A stretch of 10,982 nucleotides of DNA, taken from the NCBI GenBank assembly GCA_028565635.1, contig JAOXYB010057589.1, forward strand, positions 1-10,982, in the 5' to 3' direction. Every line of letters starts with the position of its first letter. The stretch's first letter is position 1. This DNA is from Phoronis ovalis (taxonomy: Eukaryota > Phoronida > Phoronidae). The translations under genes and the position numbers were made by a program. Under the pieces are notes generated by a model, which made no database searches, had not been told where the DNA came from, and saw only the letters and a program-made list of their open reading frames with translations. Shown piece after piece: positions 6,801 to 10,982 of the stretch.

Positions 6801-9800
6801 TATCTTTCTTGCACTCATTTATGTCATTATTTTCCATGAACTTATTCAGCTCCGTCACTTTTCTGCATCTACAAACCAACCGTATCGCAACCGCAGAGTG
6901 GTTAAAGGCTGCATTACATCTTTTTTAATTGTTGGTTCTTTTGCTTTATGTTGGTTACCAGATGCCATAGTGCAAATATATCAAACTATTCTTGAAGTAC
7001 AAGGAGAGCTAAGTTATGGTTATTTCCTTAGGAAATACTGTCAGCCTTTTCTAGTAGGTTTTACATATGTTAACACCATATTCGACCCTTACATTTACAT
7101 ACGTCGTAATACAAATGTCAGAAAAGTAGCTGGAGGTTTGTGGAACAAATTAAAGTAGAGTGTAGATATTTCTACAACACAAAGGATATAAATAGAGTTG
7201 GTCAAAACATGAAAATATTTTACATTTAAATAAGTATTAGATATCTACATGTTATGTTGTTGCATAAAGATTTATTTTTAGTAGAACGAAGGGTGATGCA
7301 GCAAAAACATTGAGGCATGTCAGTAAATTAGAGGCACCACTTTCACTTAGTGACTTAGTGACAGCAATTCTTTTAATCTAGGCAATCACTAACATTTAAA
7401 GAACCTCACGTAATTTGTCATTTTATTCAGATTTTTAATCTTGCTTTTTTAGATTGAACTATAATAATTTAAATAAACTATTAAAAGAAACTTTTGTCCT
7501 ATAAATATGATTATAGTTGTATTACATGTTCTTAGCTACAAATCCTTGTCTTCATATATCAAAGATGTGATTACCATTTGATACAACGTATTAGTAATGA
7601 TTTATTTTGAGCTAAAATGTAATTAGGGAAAGAAGAACCTGAACATACTTGCAGATAAACAATGAGCTTGCATTTTGTTCAGATATTACCCTTTTTTAAA
7701 ATTCACACATCAGAACATTTGCATTAAGTTAAACTATTCCCATTAGCCAAAAACAAAAAAACAATTTCTCATTTAACCCCCCCCCCATTTTTATTAATTC
7801 ACATATTGTACATGAGTGATTTGGAATGGTGTTTGAAGTTTTTAAGATATAAATATATACCATAATGTACTACTCATGATTACTTAAGCTTTCCAAGGTA
7901 ATAAAGGTCAAGGTCAAAGTTCATAAGATCACGTGATGCACGCTTATCATTAACTTTGAACAATGTCTCTCTTTTGATATGTTTTAGATTTCGGGACATA
8001 TTCAGGCCAGTCAAGGTCAAAGGTGATGTGATCAATTGAAAAGCAGCAACTGGGAACAATTTTGGGCCAGATGAAATGGTAGACCTATCTGTCACAATTC
8101 TTAAGATCATCCTTAGTCAAATCTGAATGGATTAGGTCTCAGGTCACTAGATCACTAACTAATAATAATACTAAAAAAGTAACTTTGTATATAGATTGTC
8201 ATAGATTGCTAACATGATGCACAGTTATCCTGGATATGTGATTTATAAATGCAGTGATTTCTTCATTTGAAACAGTTTTTACAATATAGACAGTAAGGCT
8301 AGCCATAGGCTCAAATGCCTTGATGGAAAGTCATCACATCATGTAAGTACGACTCTGAAGGATGTGTCTATTGGTCATAGTTTTCAAGACTGTAGAATAA
8401 TACTTGTACTTGTATTTGTGAAACAATTTTAAAGTTTAAAATTGACATCACACACTTCAGTTGAAAATATCACACAATGCCTTCATATATCCTGCTTAAA
8501 GTTGTCCAGCTAACGTTTAGTCTTTCCAGCTAAAGCTCTATATTAATTAGAGTTGGTGGAAAGGTGTAATTTTTTTTTAGAATTTCTGGATCTACGTTTT
8601 AACAACTTTCCAAAAATCAATAGATATCATACATTCTGTTTCATCCACCCATCTATGCTACCTTAAAATCATCCTGCCAACAACAAATTAAAATGATATG
8701 TTGGCTCAAATAATATGACACTAAGCCAATTCATACTAATGTGTTTAAGACAAAAAACCTATACCTTTTTAAATCAAGTTTCTATTTTATAACACAAAAC
8801 CACTGTTTTTTACCTGATGTTAAGTTAAATGTTCTTCCTCTTATACCACCTTCCTTCGGTGGTGGAGACCACCAGTTTAACAAAGAACCCACCAAGGGAA
8901 CTTGTCTCAGAACTCCCTGCAAAAAGATTTCTTATTGTTACACATGTTACAGAAACCAAATGAACAAATTTCAACCAGAAGATAGTAAGAGTTTAAATGA
9001 CAAGACATGTACCTGAATTTTCCATGATAATTTACTGTGACTGTATAAATATGGTTTACTTTTTCATTTTTATGCTGATGTCACCCATTTATATTACATT
9101 TGAGTTAAGTAATCACACTGATTTGGAAAATAAAGCTATTGAATTAGATTTGAAAGAATTTAGCGCAGGTATGCACAGTAACACATTAAAACTCAACAAC
9201 AAAACAGTAGGACTTGTTATAACAACCCATTCTTTTAAGGATAAGACATCAATAGATCGACTTTTAGTTGACAGTATTGCAGTCACACCCACTTCATTTG
9301 CACGAAATATTCTTGTTTTTTATTGTGCAGCGCAACTGAGTTTTGCCAAAAGATGGTGCATGCTGCTATATAAAGTTCAATTATATATAATAATTATTAC
9401 TATTAAATTAGTGCACTTATCAAACAACAAAAATACTGTTGTCAAGTGGCAGTAAGATCAGAAGTATGGTCTGCATTTAAGAATTATAAGTAGTTCACAA
9501 ACTATAAAAGGCCAAATGCTACTGTATCAGATCTAAGATACATACTAGGATCATACACCTTTCAAGGAGATTGCTAATACATCATTTTCCTTTCAACATT
9601 TAACTACATTAATATTAGTAGGCTGATGTTTAGGCACTTTACCTCTTGCATTAGTTTTTCCTCGTTCTCTTTCTCTAAGTCTTTATTGGCAGCCTCAATT
9701 CCACGTTTAACATGCTCAGCCATTTTTTCTAGGAACTGCAAAAAGAAACAATCAAAACTTGCATTAATTTTCAGAATAATGGGAGTATTTTGAAAAAATA

Positions 9801-10700
9801 TGAATGGAAAGTAGCAGATATCACTTGGACATAACCAACCTGCAAAATGCACGCAATTGCATTTTTGGCATGACAACTATGACTCACTGCATGTGCAACA
9901 GAACCGATCTTACATACATTTAGAGAAGACACTATGCTGAAAATTTATCAATCACCCAGTACAGTGCCTAATTGAAATGATTGGTTCAAATCAGTAGTGT
10001 GTATCTTGACCTATGTTTGTAGTTGTACAGAAAATGAATAGAAATATTTTGATCTTATGTATCCATCATCATCGTGTGCATCTTCTTCTCGGATAGGCAT
10101 CAACAGACCCATTTCTTAACCCCCTTGCCTTGCAATTGAAAGTTTATACAACCCTACATACATTTAATTATAATTTCAGTTTCTCCTGCTAATAATTTCA
10201 ATAACACAACCCTCAGCCAAGGTGAATTTTATTGATTTGAAATGTGGTATCATTTACCCTGGAAGACTCCTCGACTGTTTTCCCAACTGTATAAACTAAA
10301 CCTATTAGTTCTTCAATGTCAGTATCATCGGTGATTAGACCAAATCGCACACAGTTCATCCCATTCTCTGTTCTACCTGAAAATCAACAAAGGAAAATAT
10401 TTAAAATAAACATTTTGTGTAATTTCTGGTTTCAATTTGGAAAATTTTAAATCATTTCACAATTTTTAGTAAGTAGAAAAATATAATTGATAAGTAGGTC
10501 AATATTATTTTGTGGACTTCCATAAAAGCAATTCAGTTTAAAAACATAAAGTGCAATTTCTATTCAATATGCTACCTAGCGAAAAAGCTGTGTCATTGTT
10601 TTTGAGTTGATGCACCATTTCAGCATTCAGGTTGTTGACATCTTTGACGCCGTGTGGCGGAAGGTTGTCTACTTGCGCTAACCATTCCTTGGGTATGTAT
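3800..10700 (-). CDS. PDXDC1: PDXDC1-like PLP-dependent decarboxylase-domain protein, C-terminal part, seven exons (3' partial gene)
   Basis: Seven minus-strand exons join without a frame break: 10700-10576, 10376-10258, 9735-9643, 8916-8814, 4594-4434, 4316-4147 and 3851-3800. They give 273 residues plus a stop. The order of motifs is YIPKEWL, LPPHGVKDVNNLN, NGMNCVRFGLITDDTDIEEL, EESSRFLEKM..GIEAANKDL, a GVLRQVPLVGSLLNWWSPPP segment, GRTFNLTSG, STEETYKYHMQIQ, then a low-complexity Ser/Thr/acidic tail. From memory this series is characteristic of PDXDC1, a group II PLP-decarboxylase relative whose biochemical role is not firmly established. The catalytic domain with the PLP lysine is outside the window to the right. 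Every intron is GT-AG, and phases agree at all six junctions. A complete receptor gene lies antisense inside the 4595-8813 intron. Confidence 0.85.
4141..4149 (-). promoter_or_regulatory. 5' splice site overlapping an in-frame stop codon
   Basis: The minus strand reads TCA AT|GTAAGT. The perfect donor GTAAGT contains the TAA that would end the reading frame right after Met. Splicing removes the stop and adds 16 residues after that Met. Intron retention, or cleavage and polyadenylation inside the intron, gives a protein ending DAPSM. Confidence 0.6.
4147..4316 (-). CDS. PDXDC1: PDXDC1 penultimate exon, Ser/Thr/acidic tail
   Basis: Acceptor TTTTCTAG at 4317; donor AAT|GTAAGT with GT at 4146-4145. 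It encodes 56 residues plus two bases, from SKSSDASNVT through KNIETVTDAPS. The sequence is low-complexity and rich in Ser, Thr, Asp and Ala, with a VVQNLKKNIETV amphipathic stretch near the end. The donor overlaps an in-frame ATG TAA: if the intron is retained, the protein ends one residue later at TAA (4145-4143). Confidence 0.8.
4434..4594 (-). CDS. PDXDC1: PDXDC1 exon with STEETYKYHMQIQ segment
   Basis: Acceptor ATATTTTAG at 4595; donor ACACTCA|GTAAGC with GT at 4433-4432. Two bases (GA) complete a Gly codon started by the G of exon 8814-8916. Then 53 residues follow, starting AVKSTEETYKYHMQIQE and ending VNGTSHS. The STE.TYKYHMQIQ stretch agrees with my memory of the PDXDC1 family. The middle is charged and lysine/glutamate/asparagine rich (ENKENKSTQE). 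The reading frame continues past both splice sites, but those extensions are intron and repeat sequence. Confidence 0.85.
4693..5074. mobile_element. Interspersed MITE-like element, copy 2 (CCATGGTAAAAA family)
   Basis: Same landmarks and same order as the copy at 356-704, with at least seven CCCATGGTAAAAA-like units (for example at about 4725, 4744, 4780, 4810, 4930 and 5000). The termini resemble imperfect inverted repeats: CATCCCGGGGGGCAC on the left, and GTATCCTGGTGGGAACAC when the right end is read on the opposite strand. It lies in the large PDXDC1 intron about 100 bp from a 3' splice site. It encodes no protein; open frames across it come from the repeated motif. The exact ends are uncertain by several bases. 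Confidence 0.6.
5140..5360. repeat. Degenerate repetitive patch with TGAGTCGGTC-like units
   Basis: Similar phrases recur: CTGAGTCAGTCAGTCAG (5148-5164, including a short GTCA tandem), TTGAGTCGGTCTGGC (5212-5226) and TTGAGGCGGTCAGGCC (5341-5356). They are separated by A/T runs and by phrases such as AACAGGCAAAAACCCGT. Copies are few and divergent. It may be an old interspersed repeat following the element at 4693-5074. No gene is visible. Confidence 0.4.
5361..5912. other. Non-coding intronic/5' flanking sequence upstream of the receptor gene
   Basis: AT-rich sequence without a convincing reading frame or repeat. A pyrimidine tract ending TACTTTTCCAG at about 5719 followed by a short frame, and a TTTTTCTAG at about 6062, could be acceptors for untranslated receptor exons. 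I cannot support any specific transcript. Confidence 0.3.
5913..5954 (+). repeat. Two-copy tandem repeat carrying ACGTCA motifs
   Basis: TATAGAACATA at 5913-5923 is followed by ...ACGTCA (5927-5932). The same TATAGAACATA at 5933-5943 is followed by ...ACGTCA (5949-5954). The two units of 20 and 22 bp are directly adjacent. ACGTCA is the core of a half cAMP-response element, and a third ACGTCA lies at 6094-6099. The position 170-355 bp upstream of the receptor start codon makes a promoter role possible, but this is inference. Confidence 0.55.
6218..6266 (+). promoter_or_regulatory. Two minimal upstream ORFs before the receptor start codon
   Basis: An ATG at 6218 opens an 8-codon frame ending TGA at 6242-6244. 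An ATG at 6234 opens a 10-codon frame ending TAA at 6264-6266, leaving one base (C) before the receptor ATG at 6268. If the transcript includes this stretch, scanning ribosomes would meet both before the main start. Initiation at 6268 would then depend on leaky scanning or reinitiation. Confidence 0.45.
6268..7158 (+). CDS. Intronless class A (rhodopsin-like) GPCR, orphan, MECA-like features
   Basis: A complete 296-residue seven-transmembrane receptor in a single exon. The short N-terminus has N-glycosylation sequons at N3, N10 and N14. Approximate helices: TM1 22-47 (GILVN, N39 = 1.50), TM2 54-77 (SADLL, D66 = 2.50), TM3 94-119 ending D117-R118-L119 (DRL instead of DRY), TM4 139-162 (W145), TM5 168-191 without the usual proline, TM6 214-239 with C228-W229-L230-P231, and TM7 about 257-279 with DPYIY (D273-Y277) in place of NPxxY. 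The second extracellular loop is very short and lacks the conserved cysteine. A cysteine (C258) lies just before TM7. These traits recall melanocortin/adenosine-type (MECA) receptors; the ligand is unknown. The C-tail is short and basic with no palmitoylation cysteine. The start is ATG in AACATGG, with a stop (TAA, 6264-6266) one base before it in another frame. Confidence 0.9.
   Translation: MENRTFNLYNISTNSSNCEFQTIYLIPMFIFASIGILVNIFALSVLAQVKKKDSVILFLFSSASADLLYSVTGILHASTFDYFSCYMQDSLLEKYLSVLYESSVYAIMCSTMGLTLDRLIAVLKPLQHVCLVTKRRVRFYIVISWLTSFTLAFSSYLLLSFIYSTAYYSFYVIVFTCCIFLALIYVIIFHELIQLRHFSASTNQPYRNRRVVKGCITSFLIVGSFALCWLPDAIVQIYQTILEVQGELSYGYFLRKYCQPFLVGFTYVNTIFDPYIYIRRNTNVRKVAGGLWNKLK
7159..7477 (+). 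other. Receptor 3' UTR up to a candidate AATAAA
   Basis: Downstream of the TAG stop the sequence is AT-rich and non-coding. The first canonical AATAAA is at 7472-7477, in TTTAAATAAACTATT, which would give a 3' UTR of roughly 330 nt. A tandem ACTTAGTG duplication lies at about 7345-7362. Confidence 0.45.
7777..7786. repeat. C10 homopolymer
   Basis: Ten consecutive C residues in an AT-rich intron, flanked by TTTAA and ATTTTT. Such a tract is prone to length variation and sequencing error. Confidence 0.9.
7905..8146. repeat. AGGTCA half-site cluster, probably within an interspersed repeat
   Basis: AGGTCA-AGGTCA-A-AGTTCA lies at 7905-7923, TCA-AGGTCA-A-AGGTGA at 8011-8026, and a further AGGTCA at 8141-8146. 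AGGTCA is the nuclear-receptor half-site; spacing of one base gives a DR1 arrangement, and TCAAGGTCA is the extended monomer site of SF-1/ERR-type receptors. I recall GGTCAAGGTCA-rich sequences being common in mollusc interspersed repeats, so repeat origin is the simpler explanation. A 76-codon minus-strand frame across it (8110-7880) looks spurious. Confidence 0.45.
8147..8813. other. Intronic sequence, no gene seen
   Basis: AT-rich sequence between the half-site cluster and the PDXDC1 exon at 8814. I see no exon, repeat array or RNA gene. The plus-strand frame starting at 8741 is the reverse strand of that exon and is not a gene. Confidence 0.5.
8814..8916 (-). CDS. PDXDC1: PDXDC1 exon with GVLRQVPLVGSLLNWWSPPP segment
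   Basis: Acceptor CTTTTTGCAG at 8917; donor TCAG|GTAAAA with GT at 8813-8812. It encodes 34 residues plus one base: GVLRQVPLVG, SLLNWWSPPP, KEGGIRGRTF, NLTS, then G. A hydrophobic stretch (VPLVGSLLNWW) precedes a proline-rich turn and the GRTFNLTSG motif. The trailing G joins GA of exon 4594 to form Gly. I looked for this exon because the phases of its neighbours required one of length 3n+1, and its sequence then matched the family. Confidence 0.85.
8997..9455 (+). other. Unexplained 152-codon open frame in a PDXDC1 intron
   Basis: An open frame from ATG 8997 to TAA 9453-9455, on the strand opposite to PDXDC1 and lying within its intron (8917-9642). The region from the Met at codon 19 is hydrophobic (MVYFFIFMLMSPIYITF), like a signal peptide or membrane anchor. 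It is followed by a polar part with NHT and NKT sequons and a second hydrophobic stretch near the end (LYIIIITIKLV). I recognise no family. It is long for random sequence at this AT content, but codon use looks ordinary for AT-rich noise. No clear promoter or AATAAA follows. Confidence 0.2.
9643..9735 (-). CDS. PDXDC1: PDXDC1 exon, charged helical segment
   Basis: Acceptor TTTTTGCAG at 9736; donor CAAGAG|GTAAAG with GT at 9642-9641. It encodes 31 residues in phase 0 on both sides: FLEKMAEHVK, RGIEAANKDL, EKENEEKLMQ, E. The pattern is a strongly charged amphipathic helix, continuing the EESSR helix of the exon before it. Confidence 0.85.
9736..10257 (-). other. PDXDC1 intron, nothing else seen
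   Basis: An intron of 522 bp with donor AGG|GTAAAT at 10257 and acceptor TTTTTGCAG at 9736. Open frames running from the neighbouring exon into this intron are not coding. No repeat or RNA gene was recognised. Confidence 0.7.
10258..10376 (-). CDS. PDXDC1: PDXDC1 exon with NGMNCVRFGLITDDTDIEEL
   Basis: Acceptor TTGATTTTCAG at 10377; donor TCCAGG|GTAAAT with GT at 10257-10256. GT plus the G of the previous exon makes Gly; then 39 residues follow from RTENGMNCVR to VEESSR. The CVRFGLITDDTDIEELIGLV stretch has the form of the C-terminal small domain of PLP-dependent decarboxylases: a beta strand, a turn, then the helix that begins with the acidic DTDIEEL. Ending one base earlier would put a TAG in the next exon, which fixes the donor. 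Confidence 0.85.
10576..10700 (-). CDS. PDXDC1: PDXDC1 exon with YIPKEWL and LPPHGVKDVNNLN
   Basis: Acceptor TTTTATTTTAG at 10701; donor TCGCTAG|GTAGCA with GT at 10575-10574. The first base completes a codon from an exon outside the window. Then 41 residues follow, YIPKEWLAQV to NNDTAFSL, plus one base. It is the most upstream exon visible. The remaining, larger N-terminal part of the protein, including the PLP-binding domain, lies to the right of the window. Confidence 0.8.
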
Positions 10701-10982
10701 CTAAAATAAAAGCATCAATTTGGACCAGACACATTAATAACTTGAACTGCAAATTCCATCAATTTTAAATGTCATGTTAAACATGGGTGAGAACCATTGT
10801 TTGGCATTTCTTTCATAAAATTTTATGAAAATGCTGCTTCTTTTCTGATTTGCTTATAGGAGAATATTATGTGATTCAAAGCATGCGCATGATAAATTTT
10901 CTACTTTACTAGACGGGACCCGTGGTAAACCACGGATATTGATAGAGATGTAGGTCACGTAAGGCCGAGTTCAGATATGTTC
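10701..10982 (-). other. PDXDC1 intron at the right edge
   Basis: No exon could be found. The last 70 bases (about 10913-10982) are richer in G, C and CpG than the rest of the intron and include a 7-bp-arm palindrome, CCGTGGT-AA-ACCACGG (10920-10935). This may be the start of a repeat cut by the window edge. Confidence 0.45.

Larger units (their letters stand above)
4595..8813 (-). other. Large PDXDC1 intron (4.2 kb) hosting an antisense GPCR gene
   Basis: Bounded on the minus strand by the donor TCAG|GTAAAA at 8813 and the acceptor ATATTTTAG at 4595. From left to right it holds the second copy of the interspersed element, a repetitive TGAGTCGGTC patch, an intronless receptor gene on the plus strand, a C10 homopolymer (7777-7786) and a cluster of AGGTCA half-sites. 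I found no minus-strand exon inside it, and the reading frame joins correctly without one. Confidence 0.75.

Noticed and set aside
7880-8110. 76-codon minus-strand frame
   Set aside because: It spans the AGGTCA half-site cluster, which is better explained as repeat sequence; there is no domain or splice context.
8741-9016. 91-codon plus-strand frame with proline- and cysteine-rich look
   Set aside because: It is the antisense shadow of the PDXDC1 exon 8916-8814, which has splice sites, matching phases and family motifs.
9604-9876. 90-codon minus-strand frame taken as one protein
   Set aside because: Only 9735-9643 is exon; the N-terminal portion is intron beyond the TTTTTGCAG acceptor and the end runs past the GTAAAG donor.
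1-10982. CRISPR array, tRNA/rRNA genes, bacterial or phage system
   Set aside because: The sequence is eukaryotic, with spliced genes; no array of equal spacers or tRNA/rRNA-like segment was seen.

Overview
This is a eukaryotic window from an animal nuclear genome. It is AT-rich, with small protein-coding exons bounded by GT/AG splice sites, AATAAA-type polyadenylation signals and dispersed non-coding repeats. No bacterial operon structure is present. The gene content (CHRAC1-like, PDXDC1-like, a divergent rhodopsin-class receptor) and the repeat style suggest an invertebrate. A lophotrochozoan such as a bivalve or other mollusc would fit, but the species assignment is inference and weak.

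Layout, left to right. Positions 1-877 are intron or upstream sequence with a 16-bp tandem array (125-194) and one copy of an interspersed element (356-704). Two plus-strand exons (878-998 and 1325-1416) encode the C-terminal half of a histone-fold protein recognisable as CHRAC1. Its 3' UTR contains a long foldback (about 1687-2175) and ends near paired AATAAA signals (2267-2293). A minus-strand AATAAA at 2303-2308 lies only about 10 bp away, so CHRAC1 and the next gene are convergent and their 3' ends probably meet here.

From about 2303 to beyond the right edge the window holds the 3' part of a minus-strand gene. I rebuilt it from seven exons with matching intron phases: 10700-10576, 10376-10258, 9735-9643, 8916-8814, 4594-4434, 4316-4147 and 3851-3800. 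Together they give 273 residues of C-terminus that read as PDXDC1, a PLP-dependent decarboxylase-domain protein. The N-terminal catalytic domain lies off the window to the right. The penultimate exon's donor overlaps an in-frame stop codon, so intron retention would give a shorter C-terminus.

The largest visible intron of that gene (4595-8813) contains a complete intronless gene on the opposite strand. This is a 296-residue class A GPCR (6268-7158) with melanocortin/adenosine-receptor-like (MECA-like) departures from the usual rhodopsin pattern. It is preceded by two very short upstream ORFs and a tandem repeat carrying ACGTCA half-CREs. The same intron holds a second copy of the interspersed element (about 4693-5074), a TGAGTCGGTC-rich repetitive patch (about 5140-5360) and a cluster of AGGTCA half-sites (7905-8146).

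There is no sign that the three genes form a pathway: one is a chromatin/replication histone-fold subunit, one a PLP enzyme-family protein and one a membrane receptor. The positional relations (convergent ends, nested antisense gene) are the notable architecture.
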